From Amesomyces nigricolor (lineage: Eukaryota > Ascomycota > Sordariomycetes > Sordariales > Chaetomiaceae), in the NCBI GenBank assembly GCA_004802645.1, contig SRKS01000002.1, forward strand, positions 4,154,001 through 4,218,000: a stretch of 64,000 nt of DNA, read 5' to 3'. The notes beneath the pieces are model-generated. The model was given only the letters and a program-made list of their open reading frames with translations, made no database searches and was not told the origin of the DNA. Made by a program: the position numbers and the translations under genes. This document shows, piece by piece, positions 44,477 to 56,906 of this stretch; within the stretch, counting starts at the first letter, position 1; the number at the start of each line of letters is the position of its first letter.

Positions 44477-46139
44477 TTACATAGTCCCCGAAGGCCCAAT
44501 AGCCCCCATCTTAACACTCCCACACTCCGCATCAAACTCCGCCGGCTTCACCAGCGTCGCCGTACCCACATTATTTTTACCCAACACCACAAAGCTCGCC
44601 TTACCTTCCTCCCACTTCGGCCACCCCATCTCCCTCTCCAACCCCTCCCATGGATCCGCCGCAAACTCAAACCACGCGCTCTGCACCACCTGCGTCAGCC
44701 CCTTCTGCTCCTCCGTCGCGGCAATCCCGCTGCTCTCCTCCGACCCGCCAAACACCATGTGCAAATCCACACCATGGTACGCGCCGGATGTGGGGAACAG
44801 CCGCGTGTTCTCCCAGTCGGCCAGGAACCGGTACCCCCACGACGGGATGCCCTGCGCGATGCGCGCCGAGACGGAGTGCCGCACGGGGCAGGTGAAGGAC
44901 TCCAAGTGGAAAGCGGCGACTTGGGCGTCGGTGGGGATCACGCCGCCGTTGCCGAAGGCCGGGATGCGGTAGTACCCGGCCTCGTTGTGGTTGTTGCCGG
45001 CGAAGATGGGGAGCTTGGCAAAGCGGCCGGCGGCGGTGCGGACCATGTAATCTGGGAAGACGATCTCGTTGTCGATTTGCGGGTAGAAGGCCGGGATGGA
45101 GCGGAGGACGCTGCCTGACGCGGAGGGCTTGACCTTGGCGGAGGCGGCTTTGATGTCCTCCCAGGGGACGGCGCGCATGCAGGACATGGTGGTGGTGGTG
45201 GCGTTGGGGGCGGCGCAGCCGACGGCGGCGACGACGGTTTCCCAGTTCTTGGTGAGGGTCTCGGCGGCGTTGAGGGGGAAGCTGAAGGCCGTGCCGGAGG
45301 TGAGGATCAGGCCCGCCGCGATGGGGTCCTGCTCGTAGGCGTACGACCAGTAGTCGGCCGCGACGCCGCCCGAGGACTGGCCAGCGAGAACGATCCGGTT
45401 GGCGTCGCCGCCGAAGCGCGCGACGTTTTGGCGCAGCCACTCGACGGCCGCGCGCTGGTCGCGGAGGCCGAGGTTCTGCACGTCGCCGGGCGCGCCGGGG
45501 AAGCCGAAGATGTTGGTGCGGTAGTTGACGGTCACGACGACGATGTCCTGCGCCTCGGCGAAGTGCTTGCCGTTGTACATGGGGCTGTTGGTGTTGCCAA
45601 TGGAGAAGCCTGGGGAGCGGTTAAGACGGACTGAATGTGTATTTTCAAGACGAGATGAGTGACTTACGACCACCATAGAAGAAGACGAGCACGGGCTTCT
45701 TCTTAGCCATGGCCTTGGGAGTGGCATGGCTCCAGATGTTAAGGGTCAGGCAGTCCTCAGACTGGGGGGTGCCGGCGGCCGAGGCGAAGTTGTTAATGAC
45801 GCGCTGGGCCTGGGGGGTGAAGTCGGGGTAGTCGACCGGCTTGGAGGCCGACAGCGGGCAGTCGGCGCCAAAGTTAGCGGCAACATAGGCGCTCTGGCTG
45901 TCGATGGGCTGCGGCGCGGCGAAGCGCAGGTCGCCCACGGGGGGCTTCGCATAGGGGATGCCCAGGTACTCGACCACGCACGACGTGCCGGGGGCAACAT
46001 GGCCCGTCACAGCGCCGTTGGTGGTCGAGACGTTGATCAGGTTCTTGGTGCGGCCATTGCTGCACTGGTTATCGGCGGCGGCGAGGCCTGCGACCGCAAG
46101 AGCGGCGCCGAGCACCCGCGTTAGATCCGTTGACCGCAT
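44477..46139 (-). CDS. Secreted type-B carboxylesterase/lipase
   Basis: Two exons (46139-45668 and 45609-44477) give 534 aa of the alpha/beta-hydrolase cholinesterase-like family. A signal peptide (MRSTDLTRVLGAALAVAGLA) implies secretion. YLGIPYAKPPVGDLRF and EDCLTLNIW are type-B signatures. The catalytic triad is visible: nucleophile Ser in GQSSGG (about 232), Glu in NNHNEAGYY (about 367) and His in YHGVDLHM (about 435). The oxyanion-hole motif, usually HGGGF, reads YGGRF across the intron, and the nucleophile elbow is GQSSGG rather than GESAGG. Such enzymes hydrolyse carboxylic esters; the exact substrate cannot be told. It shares a 0.7-kb divergent promoter with the rhodopsin-fold gene. 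Confidence 0.88.
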
Positions 46140-46856
46140 TGTAGCTGTCAGGGGGTTTCTCTGGATGTGATCGTCGATCTCCGGGAGGACAGCGGGACCA
46201 GAAAAACCGGGTCAGGGGAGGGATATATGGATGTATTTATGTCAACAAAAAGAACACAAGATCTTCACGGAGCTCTCCCGAGAAGAGTGCCGTCCCGTTC
46301 CTGCCGTACGACCTCGTGGCCCCCAGGGTTCTCTCGCCATTTTCATCTCCACCAAAGCAGACATCGGCATCTCGCTTCTGCACCTCTACGGCGTGCCAGA
46401 CCCGGATCCATGGTTGCAGGGGGGGTGGGCAGGGGCACGAAGGATCCGTCCAAGACCGAGTTCCACTCCCCGATGCCCTTCTGGGGACCGTCGAGTTTAC
46501 CCTTGGTGGAAACGCCTCGCCACGGTGGACACGGAGTGCCAATAGGTTTGCCCATGGTGGACATAGGTTTCATTTCGCCATGTCGTCGAGCAGAAAATCT
46601 GCCGATATGGTCCGATCGGGTGGGAGGGGATGGGAGTCTGTTCTGAACGCTAGGCAGCGCTAGAGGACCATGAAAAAGTCGAAAAGCGGCATTCGATATG
46701 TATAGAAGCGGAACAATTCCCTTTGCTGATCAGTGGTGGGCGTCCCTACCCGCTGGTATTGGTTCTTTTTCGACTCTTGACGACCCAGACGAGCCCAGAA
46801 GGCCGAACGACGAAGAGGAGTCATCACCAACGACACTCACCCTCCCCCCAGCCTGA
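46140..46856. other. Divergent promoter region carboxylesterase / rhodopsin-fold gene
   Basis: About 0.72 kb between divergent starts. Overlapping open frames on both strands have no family motifs and are not supported as genes. Confidence 0.6.
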
Positions 46857-48219
46857 ATGCGCGACCGCGGCGTCGGCTTCCCCAACAATGGGGCCGCCGA
46901 CCAGGGCTGGAAGCTGTACATCACATCGCTGGTCATGATCCTGACCGCTGGCTTGTTCGTCGTCGCCAGGGTTGCCACCCGCCTGATGAGACGGGCCTGG
47001 GGGTGGGATGATATCGCCATCGTGGTCTCCTTGGTGAGCTTCTCCTCCTGTCTCTTCCTCCATGGCCGTCCACTAACAGATCCCAGGCCTTCTCCATCGT
47101 GCTCTCCGTAGCCATCCAGCTGGCTGTCACCCACGGCTATGGCATGCACAAGGCCGACCTCACCCAGGCAGAGCTGGCCACCTCGCTGAAGTGGTTTTTC
47201 ATCGCCCAGACACCCTACAAGGTGGTTGTGTGTCTCAACAAGGTCTCGGTCGTCATGTTGTACCTGCGCATCTTCGTCGGGGGATCCTTCCGCATCGCCA
47301 CCTTCGCCGTGCTCTTCATCGTCGTCGGCTACGGCATTGGAGGCATCTTCGCCACCATCTTCCAGTGCATACCCATCAAGGGCGCGTGGCTCAAGGGCTC
47401 AGACGCCAAATGCATCAACTCGGATATCTTCTGGGTCGCCTACGCCGTGCTCAACATCCTCACCGACATCATGGTCGTGGCCCTCCCCATCTGGCCCATT
47501 ATGCGCCTGCAGCTGCGCCGCCGCGAGCGCTTCATGCTCTGCGGTGTCTTCCTCATGGGCATCTTGTAAGCATCTCTCTCCCCCTTTCTCCCCCTCCCCC
47601 TTGTCCTCTCCCTCACTCCCGCACTAACACCTCCTCCAGCGTAACAATCACCTCCATCCTACGCATCACCTCCGTTCAAAACTCCCTCCACAACCGCCAA
47701 GACCAAACTTGGAACTTCATCGAGCGCGGCATCTGGACCCTCGTCGAAGCCAACCTGGGCATCATCAGCGCCTGCCTGCCCGTGCTCAAACACCCCCTCT
47801 CCCTGCTCTTCCCCCGCCTCTTCGGCAGCACCCTCAAATCCAGCACCGCCGCCCTGGGGGGCTCGTCCTACGCCATCGGCGGCCGCTCCCGCCGTACTGG
47901 CAACCTCCCCTCCACCAACAACACCACCACAAACCACACGTCCAGCCAGGCCGCCTGCGACCAGCCAAACCATGCGAACCCGAGGTTTTGGCGAGCGCCG
48001 CTGAAGACGGAGGTGAATGTTTCTATTTCTGCTGCCGGCGGGGGAGGGTTAGGGGGAAGGAGGAGGCTGAGTGATGATGAGTGTCATATTGTGGGGGCGT
48101 CGGATAAGGGGAGTGAGACGAGTATTGAGTTGGGGGAGAGGAGGCGGTCACATCATTTGGATGGTGGGAATGGAGGGGTGGGAGGAGAGAAGGGGGGATT
48201 TCGAAGACGGTGGAGTTGA
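46857..48219 (+). CDS. Seven-helix rhodopsin-fold (SAT4/PTH11-like) integral membrane protein
   Basis: Three exons (46857-47033, 47087-47565, 47640-48219) encode 411 aa. Hydrophobic helices match the fungal rhodopsin-domain family: TM1 LYITSLVMILTAGLFVVARV, the family marker RRAWGWDDIAIVVSL, GYGMHKADL in the loop, then KWFFIAQTPYKVVVCLNKVS, FQCIPIKGAW with a cysteine, and NILTDIMVVALPIWPIMRLQ. The seventh helix region is EANLGIISACLPVLKHPL. A 140-residue cytosolic tail is Ser/Asn/Gly-rich. There is no N-terminal CFEM domain. The family includes Pth11, a G-protein-coupled surface sensor in plant pathogens, but most members have no known ligand. Introns follow the first helix pair and the sixth helix. 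Confidence 0.88.
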
Positions 48220-49147
48220 CGAGGATGTCTTTTCATGAGGCGAGGGGGGGGATGGGGGGTGGGAGTGTGTAGTGTTTGACTTTGAAGGGGGGGGGACTTG
48301 GATACCGGATTGGGTAATTAATGACGAGGTGGGAAAAGACGGAGGGTGGAAGATAAAATCTAGAAATAGGGAAAGCAAGCGATTGCGATTGATAAGTGGG
48401 GGAGATGAGAAAGGGAGCTAGAGATAGAAAGATGGGATACCCTAGCCTTCCGTAGCTCACATTAAAAACACAACCAGGACTTCCTTGAATGGCTCTTTCT
48501 CTTGCCGCGAACTATTGCTATGCTGGATGTCGATCTCAATGTCTTTCCCAGCCGGATCTCCTGATGGAATGTAGACCCTCTCTTGGCTAGAACTAGCCTT
48601 TTACTGTTAGGTCTTCCTGGAGTGCTGGTGGGCTGTCGTGCGTCTTTGGAATGGAATATTGTGAAGCTCTGCACGAGTGTTTTCATAACACGTTGACATG
48701 GTTCGGGCTTGAGCTGTTTTGATGGTGATCTTGAAGTCGAAGGCATGGTTAAGATGACAGTCGATAACTGGAATGAGGAAGGGTTGAGAACACGACAGGA
48801 TGTTTTAGATAGGCGGTTGTAAGAAGTGTAATGACGCTCTTCCCGCTTTCAAAGGTGGCATTTATCAGGGTATGCAAGTTCAACCTCCATGTTCCTCAGC
48901 AGCAGACCGCTCAAGGTGGCCAGAATAACCGTCCTGTTTGCTCAAACCGCCCACCTGATGTGATACCACCCCCCCAAAATCAAGACGGCCACAACACCCC
49001 TCTCAAAGCCACGCAAAAATTCCAATAAAACAACCCAACTCAGCCATGTTGACTCGTTACCACCCGGATTCATTATCCCGCTGTGTTTCGCTTCCTGTTC
49101 CTGCCATGTATGTACTGTTTCCTCCATATAATAATCCATCATCCCCT
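48220..49147. other. Convergent 3' region rhodopsin-fold gene / LRR gene
   Basis: About 0.93 kb shared 3' flank, GT-rich at 48220-48300. No gene is supported. Confidence 0.6.
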
Positions 49148-52100
49148 TCAATCCTCCACGGCGCTCTCCCCCACCCCCCCAACATTCTTCCTCGCCATCT
49201 CCTGACTCTCCACAAACCTCTCCCAATACACCGGATCCGCCTCCCTCAGTCTCCCCAGAATCTCCTCCCTCCTCTCCTTAAACACCTCCACCGCGCCCCT
49301 CTCCCCAACCTCCCTCATCACCTCCTCATCCCCCAACTCCTCCATCAACTCATGCAGCAGCCTCGCATGATTCGGATCCGCGCCCACCATCTCAACCCCT
49401 GACGCAAGCAGGGCATAGTGCTCCTCGGACCGGCGCGGCGATGAGGCGCCCGTGAGAACCCCCGCGCGGAACTTGTGCCCCGCGCGCAGGATGCGACCTT
49501 CTTCGTGGGCGAGAGCTTTGGAGGAGAGGGAGATGAGCGAGTTAGAGCGGGAGAGGGCGGGGGATTTGATGGCTGTGTCGGATTCGAGGAGGTGGTGGGT
49601 GGCTGGGTCGGGGTGAAGGTCGTCGTCGTCCGAGTCGGAGATGGAGCCTGGGGCGCCGGCGGTGAGGATGGAGTCGTGGTCTGCTTCTGCTTCTGCGGTG
49701 GGAAGGGAGGTGGTGGAGTTGGTGTTGTCTGGGTTGGTGTGGGGGTTGGGGTTATCTGAGGGGGAGATGCGCGTGTCGGGAAACTCGTCTTCGAAGCGTT
49801 TGATGATGCCGTGAAGGGTGTTGTCGAGGAACATGAGGCGGTCTGTTGGTTGTCAGTAATTGATATCTTGCAAGAATAAGAGGTGATACATACGGTAGGT
49901 ATGCGTATCCTGCCCCATGGCCCGCGCCTTGTCAATCGCGGGTTGCAGCCGCAGCCTGATCTTCCTCGCGCTCATCAGCAAATGCTTCGACGTCTCCTTC
50001 GCCTTTCCACTACTCGGCACCGCCCGCGGCGGCTGGCTGACGCCGTTCTCTACATCCCTAATGAACTCGCCCGACTGCCGCCTCGACTCATCCCCCCTGT
50101 TCTTCAAGCAGCACGCCAGCGCCCTGACAACGCCCGTCCCGCCAATGACGTAGTCATCATCCGGCGCGGCATCCACGTCCTCGTCCATGCCCTGCGAAAG
50201 CAGGATATCATGTCCCACCAGCCGCTGCAGCACGTCGGGGTACTCAGGCTCCGGCTTGGCGAGCAGCTCAGCCTGTGCCTCGGCGGCGGTGGCCGCGAGA
50301 AGCTCCATGTTGCGCAGACAGTAAGCCACAACCTGCTTGGCGAGGGCCTTGACGAGGTCGCAGGACTGCTCGCTGGGAACTTCGATGTCCATCGCCACGA
50401 GGCTGGTGGACACCCGCGTGGCGGCGAGAAGCGACGCGTACAGCGCGCAGGCTTCCTCCTGTGCCTCCTCCGTTTTGGCGTTGCTCGCCAGCTCAACAAG
50501 CTGCGGGTTCTCGAGAAAGCTGACGTGCGCAAGGCCGGACACTTCTGGGAGGATCTCGGCGAGCGCGATGGCCTGCTCCGGGCCGAGGGCGCAGTCGGCG
50601 AGGTGGATGCGTTTGAGGCAGGGCATTTTGGGGAGGTATCTGAATGCAGCATTAGCAGCGCCATGGAAAGGGGGCGTGTACGAAAAACGACTGACCTCCT
50701 GAGCACGCACACGGCGCTCGGGTCCGAGTTGAACAGCTCCTGGTTATGCGACAGGTCGATGAACCTGAACTGCGTAAGCTTCGCCAGCGTCGGCATCAGC
50801 TTGCACAGCGACGACGGCGTCAGGTTGCAGTCGGCCAGATTCAGTGCCCACAGAGGGCAGTTCTCTACCACCAGCGCATCCGCCAGCATCCCCAGCCCAT
50901 CCCCAAGATCATTCCCACACAGATCCAACCCCTCACAAAGCCCCGTCTTCAAAAACCTCGCCACATGCCCCATACCCTCCGCATCAATCCCATTATTCGC
51001 CAACCCCAGCCTCTTCACCCCACACCTAATCACCCCATCCACCACCAACCCCAACTGCTCCGCGTTCATCCCCGTCCTCCCCAAACTCAACAAACTCAGA
51101 GTCGACCCCCCCAGCCTCTCCGCCAAGCTCTTCGACAACAACTGACAAACCGCCTGCGGCTGCCTCACCCCATTCTGCTGCCCCCCCACCGCCGCAGGCG
51201 GCGGAATCGCCTGCTTCGGAAACGGCACCCCCGACAAATCCAGACTCTTCAGCGTCCTGCACAAAAACACAAACAAACACACATGCTTCCACCCCTCGGG
51301 CCCAACCTTGTTATTCTTCAGCACCAGCCTCTCCACCACCCCGCCCTGCTCAGTCCAGCTGTCGTCTGGTCCGTGGTGTCTCCTCTTTTTCGCCTTCGGT
51401 TTTCTGGCGGCCAGCAGACCCGCGAGGATGACGCGCAGCCCCTCGTCTGTTAGTCCGCACCCTTCGAGGATGACTTCCCGGACGGGGACGACCGCGAGGT
51501 AATCACCGAGGGTGATCAAGTCTGTGAGTTGCATCCAGTAACCTGACAAGTCGAGTTTCTCGACCATGCCTGGCTCCGTGGAGCAGTTGGCTGGGTCGAG
51601 GAGTTGCTCGGTGACCTTGCGGAGGATGGGGGTCTCGCGGAGTTGGCAGCAGCGGCGGTAGATGCGGACGGGGTTGGTGGTGGGGGTAGTTTGGGGGGTG
51701 ATGGGAGTGCGGTTGTTCGGGGTGCCTGGGCGAGGGGTGGTGGCGATGGAGGAGGAGTCGGTGGTGTTGTCGTCGTCGAGGTGGAGTTCCATGGGGATGG
51801 TGCCATTGGCTTCGGCTTGTTTGCGGCGCTTTTCTTTGCGGGCTTTGCGTTCCTCTTCGGACTTTTTCTTCTTTTCCTTTTTCTTGGTGTCGGCGGCTGA
51901 GGGGGGCTTTTCGGAGGTGGTGTCGATGCATATCCTTGGGGGGGTTCTGGGTTCGGTGCCTTCTTTTGAGGGCTCTTTGGGGACTTCCTTGCCGGTGGCT
52001 TTGATCTCGCCATCGACTTCTTTTTGGATCTGAACCTCCTTTGGATGCTTCAGTGCCTCGCCCTCGCCCCGCTCCTTGATCTTCTTCTTCTGGTCCTTGT

Positions 52101-52737
52101 TCGCCTTGGCCGCTTTGCTCTTGTCATCCATATCATCTGCGTACTTGGGCATGGGCGCGATCTCCACGTCGACGCAAAAGGCCACCCTCCGCAGTCTGGC
52201 CTGGTTCAGACCGTTAATTCCGCAGCGTTCTCTGTGGCGATCGACGTTCAATATCCTTCGCTCCACCAGTCCATGGTTATGCGACTTCAGGTTCGGGCTC
52301 AGGGTCCCATTAGAAGATGACAGCCTCCGAAAGACCTGGAGTAAGCCGGTCTGTGACGAGCGCGGTGGTGCTGGGGTGTACGGCCCCTCGCCTTCGGGTT
52401 TTGAGGCATGTTGAAGAACGGCATTTTTAGCGGGCATGACCTTCGGTATGGAGAACTCGGCGGGCTTTGGCGGCGCAGTGTTCGCTTGTGGGGGACTTTG
52501 GCCAGCGCTGGCCCCGGACGAGGTGAACTTGGACGAGATGTTGGAAAACCAAGAGTTGCGCCGGTGAGGAGAGGGTGTCGTGGGAGGCGATTTCTTCTCG
52601 TCGGAACTTGTTCGAGCAGAGTTCGATCGGGCTAATGTCGTCTGCTTCGGTGGCTCGGGATGGGTGCCGTTCGCAGGTGTTAAAGGAGGGTTGGGGGCCG
52701 CGCTCGGGGCAGTCGCGTCGTGCCCCGACGTGGACAT
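49148..52737 (-). CDS. Large leucine-rich-repeat protein (Mhp1-annotated family)
   Basis: Three exons (52737-50696, 50639-49894, 49842-49148) encode 1160 aa. The first 340 residues are Ser/Pro-rich then Lys/Glu-rich and look disordered. From about 390 to 800, leucine-rich repeats can be read: MVEKLDLSGYWMQLTDLITL, VREVILEGCGLTDEGLRVIL, TLKSLDLSGVPF, RLGLANNGIDAEGMGHVA, GLDLCGNDLGDGLGMLADAL, LADCNLTPSSLCKLMPTLA, FIDLSHNQELF and RIHLADCALGPEQAIALAEI. The C-terminus carries acidic and Ser-rich segments. Homologues in filamentous fungi are usually labelled cell-wall biogenesis protein Mhp1 after the yeast microtubule-binding Mhp1, but that link is loose, so treat the function as unknown. Intron borders are GT-AG and keep frame. 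Confidence 0.8.
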
Positions 52738-55393
52738 GGACCGTTGTCGAGTCGTCGCATTCTTTGCCGCTTTATCTGAGGTTTTGAGGTTGCATTAGCC
52801 AGGCACTTTCGATGATTCCATTTCATCCCAGCTTTGTTGTCAAGCATCAGCACCAGACGCGACGTGGGGCCGCACCTTTTGGATGGCCATGCGTCATCCA
52901 GCTCACATCCAGGCTGTGGACGTGCTCCATCTTGCTGTCGTCACACCAGGACAGCGCTTTTGTGAACGATCAATTATCGGTCGCGAAACAAGGCACAACA
53001 AGGCTGTCCAACTGAGGCGATTTGAGATCCTCCGTAGATCACGCAGGTAAGCGAGGGACGCTGTGTTTCGTTTCGCTTCGTCTCGTTTTCTGTTTGCGAT
53101 TGCCGAGCGCGGACGATCGACTCGAGGATGTATTGATCCGGCGGTTGGCGTCAGCGGCTCAACGGTTACGGTTTGGGGCGGTGGTCTCTTTGTCGGAGGG
53201 GCTTCCGTCACTGATGCCGTCTGTTCGGTATAGAAAGAGCCATGGCCTCGGTGGTGGATCAGGGTCGTTGGAGCTGAAGCAGACGTGTGCTGCCCAGGGA
53301 AATGACCGCGTCTATCTTGGGGAATAGGCGGTGTCGGTCCTCGGACCAGTTCGCGCGGCTGACGATGCAGCGGTAGCAATATTTTGGACCCTTCCTTTTT
53401 TTGGTCGAAGATGGCGCCTTGGCCGAGACGCTGGTTCACCGAGGGTTGATAACGTAAGGTGAGACCAGGAGGGGATCCCGTACAATAACAGCTGCTGGCG
53501 CCCGCGGGGTGTGCTCTGTGGCGAGGGGTCAAGGTAGGTACTCGGGAAGATGGGACAATGGTGAGGGTGTGCTCAGTAAGCTGGGACAGGCTCAGCTGCG
53601 AGTTGGTTGTTGGGGTATGTCACAATTACAAATGCGGAAGATGGGAAGAAAAAAGAACAGAAGAGAAAATAAACCGACAGTGACCGCGAGCAGAAGTGGG
53701 ATGGGCCTGCCCAGTCTGACTCTGAGAAGAAGCCAAGAAGTGGAAGCTGGTTAATCTCATGGCACCGCAGTCTGCAGATCGGGACCGGAAATTGAGTGTC
53801 TCCAGCTCACCTCGCCATGACTTGGAAGGCCGGTGGTCGCGAACTGCGAACTGGTGGCGGCATCGCGCATGAGGTGTGCCCAGCCAAGCGCCCAGACACA
53901 TGGGGCCCCGTCCCAATCCAGCGGCGGCGAACTCTGGGCAAATGACCGGGACCGACAACACCCCAGCAAGGCTCCATCTTGTGCGCGCTTCAACTGCTGG
54001 CCTGGTGCTGCGAGACAGCGATAGGGGCTTTTGTTAGAGAGCCGGAGCAAGTCATCCTGGTTGTTATTGCGATGGAGGTTTCGAGGCCGCTGGAGAACTG
54101 TTGTGCGAGGCACGTATGTTCCACAGTGGTGATACAAGATCAGCGGCCGAGGGAGATATCTGTGTCAGCAGACAAACAAGATCGATAATAAGACTGTGTC
54201 TAGCTAGATCAGGCCAATGCCACGAGCGAAGACACAGATAGGCGGATCCCAAAGTCTCCTGCAGCACTGAACTGGTTGCTTATGAAAAAGAGACTGATGA
54301 TGAGAGGGCCACCTACCGAAAATTTTGGGAAAGACAACATGAAAAGTGCGGAATGAAGAAACTCAGAAGCAACCCGATTCGCCCTCTCTTTGTGTTCCTG
54401 AGCCTGCCCTGAAAGCCTTCGACTTGGCATTGAAGGAGGGCATCTGGGCACAGTCCATCTAACAAATCTTTCAGTCTACTCATCCCCGCTGACCGAGGGC
54501 CTCACCACCACCACAGCTGGAGCCGAAAGCGTGTTGGCGATGGTCTCGCTCGCTGCTTTCGTGTTTGTCTGGACAGCTTGCAACCCAAGAACCCATTCAT
54601 CCCCGCATATTCAGCTCTCTATCTGCTTCGTTGATGAACCCAAGCATCTTCTTGATTATATCCAGCATCCCCCTCTTCAATCCATCTCCGCAAACACCAA
54701 CCTGCAACAACGGACCAGCACAAAAACGGCTTTCCCAAACCACCACTCGATCCACGGGCACCTGCATCCCATCATTTATCACCCTCCATCACCCACAACC
54801 CACCACACCACCCCTTCTCTCCCATCCCAATCCAGCCCAGCCCACCCCCCACGACCACACTGCATAAAACCAAACCAAACCAAACATGCCAATGACCACA
54901 TGACCTCATCATCAGCCCTGTCCCGGATGCATTCAAGCCCGACCTCCCGTCTCACATGGCACTCGCACTACTCGCAAGCCCATCCGCAATCTCATCCCTC
55001 GTGGGATCGCAACGGCAAACGCCGACCCTATTGGCCCCTACATTGTTTGACAAGCCTGGGCAACGGTCACCTGCCCGAGTGTGGTCTTGCAGCATCAACA
55101 ACGTTTTTCTTGCCCTCCCGGCTTGCAGCAAATCCATTTACAGACGTCCATTGGATTGGGGGAACTGACCGCAAGCGGGCGGCTGGAAGCGGCTCTTTGC
55201 GTCACACAGACCACGCACAACACATATTCACAACACTCTGGACAGACGTGCAAGTTAATTGGCTTTTTGGTTGAACCCTGGTCATTTTACCCCCATGTGC
55301 CCCGCCCAGTGCTGTGCTGAGAAAACTCCGAAAGAACAAGCAGTCATGATGAGCCCGAGAATGCCGACCAGATCCCTAACAAAGAAAGCCAAT
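52738..55393. other. 2.65-kb gene-free region between LRR gene and RPL5
   Basis: Promoter side of the LRR gene and 3' flank of RPL5. The stretch 54640-54890 is strongly C/A-rich. The longest open frame (54531-55274, 247 codons) has no motif and a composition unlike its neighbours, so it is not called. No tRNA or repeat is recognised. Confidence 0.55.
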
Positions 55394-56474
55394 TTACTCG
55401 TCGCGGAGCTCCGCAATGCGGGCCTGGATGCGCTCCTTGCGCTGCTCCAGGGTGAGCTTCTTGGAGCGGTACTTCTGCGACTCCTTCTTCCACTCCTCCT
55501 TGGTCTTCTGGGGAGCCTCGCTCTCGTACTTCTTGAAGGGGTCCTCGCGGATGGCGGCGTGGGCCTCGGTGTAGATGTCCTCAAGGGCATCGGCCTCCTG
55601 GTCATCCTCGATGTACTTGACGAACTGGCTCTTGTAGCGCTCCTCATCGTCGTCGGCGAGGGTCTCCATGTACTCAGCGACGTGGCCGCCGAAGATGTAC
55701 TTCTTGAGGGTCTCGGCGTCGAGCTCCTCGGACTCCATGTCGAAGCCGGGGAAGCGGTTCTCGGAGTGGGGGACGAGAATGCCGCCGTCGGAGGCACCCT
55801 TCATGACGCCGAAGACGCGGGCACCAGTGGAGGTGCGGGCAAGACCAACGTCGAGGTTGGCCTTGAAGGGGCGGCGCTCGCCATCGTCGGTCTCGGCGGC
55901 CTCGGTGAGGGTGTACTCACCATCGGCCTCCTCAACACCGGCGAAGTCCTTGTCGAGGCCGAGCTTCTTGAGGACACGGCGGGCAAGGAGGAGACCGGTG
56001 GCGTAGGCAGCAGCCCAGTTGGTCAGGCCGTGCTCGATGCCATAGGCCTTGAGCTCGTGCGAGTAGGCAGCGGCGAAGACCTTGTCACCGTTGATCTCCG
56101 AAGTGACGATCTGGGTGATGATGTCGCGGTTGGTGAAGCGGACGACGAGGCGGTACTTGGGCGCGTTGTACTTGTTCTTGGCCTGGGTGATCAGGCGCTT
56201 GCGAGCATAGTAGTCGGTCTTGCCCTCTCTTCTGCGCTTGTACTTGGTCTGGAAGCGGCTGCACACTGTCAGTCTTCCTCCCCTCGAGTCAATTCTGGTC
56301 TTGAACTCACCTGTAGTACGCGCTGTTCTTCACCAACTTGTGGAAGGCCTGGCGTTCGCAATCCCCGAGTCAGCAATTTGCGCTTCAGAATATCCCCCCG
56401 TCCGAAGCATCTTGCATTGACTCTCCAATCCAACTTCAAGGGCCGTGGCGGCCCTGCCGTGTTCAACTCACCAT
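55394..56474 (-). CDS. RPL5: Large-subunit ribosomal protein L5 (uL18)
   Basis: Three exons (56474-56472, 56348-56311, 56258-55394) encode 301 aa, the standard length. L5 binds 5S rRNA and is delivered with L11 into the pre-60S particle. AFHKLVKNSAYYSRFQTKYK, RRREGKTDYYARKRLI and NKYNAPKYRLVVRFTNRDI are near-invariant uL18 sequence, as are HGLTNWAAAYATGLLLARRV and ENRFPGFDMESEELDAE. The first coding exon is only the ATG, followed directly by the donor GTGAGT and a 123-nt intron. Codon use is strongly biased to C-ending codons, as expected for a highly expressed gene. By coincidence the window also holds two 5S rRNA genes, its RNA partner. Confidence 0.96.
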
Positions 56475-56906
56475 TTTGACGGATTGTCGCTGGGCGATTG
56501 GTACTCGGCGGTGGACTCAACGGGTTGCAAAACGCAGGTTCGAAATCTCGCGGCTCGAATATTTCGTGCGCCAAAATTCACCCCACAGCCCTAAGGTGCA
56601 TCAGGGTGGGGGACGAGAGTGGAGCAGGGTTGGGGACGACCCTGATTAGATAAGCACCCTGGGTTCAACTGGCGACCCCTGCCACAATCCGGGGTCGAAC
56701 CGAGCCGAGGTTCTCCATCGTGAGCCGGGCGTCGACCTCCGACACGGGTCCGGGGCACTTAAACACGGCGGTCCCAGGCCGAAGACAGTTCCATAGTACT
56801 CAATTCAACCCGTTTCCCATCCTAATTCTACCGTCGCAAGGTCCCATAGGAAGTGATGCTGCCCGACGAATTCCCTGTTGAATACGTCCTCTCCGAAATC
56901 GACACC
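56475..56906. other. Divergent promoter region RPL5 / HAD hydrolase
   Basis: About 0.43 kb between divergent starts, with GC-rich blocks such as CCCTAAGGTGCATCAGGG near 56590. A TCGAACC stretch near 56697 resembles a tRNA T-arm on the minus strand but no cloverleaf can be formed. Confidence 0.6.

Noticed and set aside
54531..55274. 247-codon open frame in the LRR/RPL5 gap
   Set aside because: His/Pro/Thr-rich composition from C/A-rich DNA, no motif, weak start context.
55259..56479. 406-codon Leu/Val-rich open frame antisense to RPL5
   Set aside because: Mirror of a strongly biased ribosomal-protein frame; looks membrane-like only by composition.
56660..56760. Possible tRNA (TCGAACC near 56697)
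   Set aside because: No acceptor, D-arm or anticodon stem can be paired around the T-arm-like stretch.
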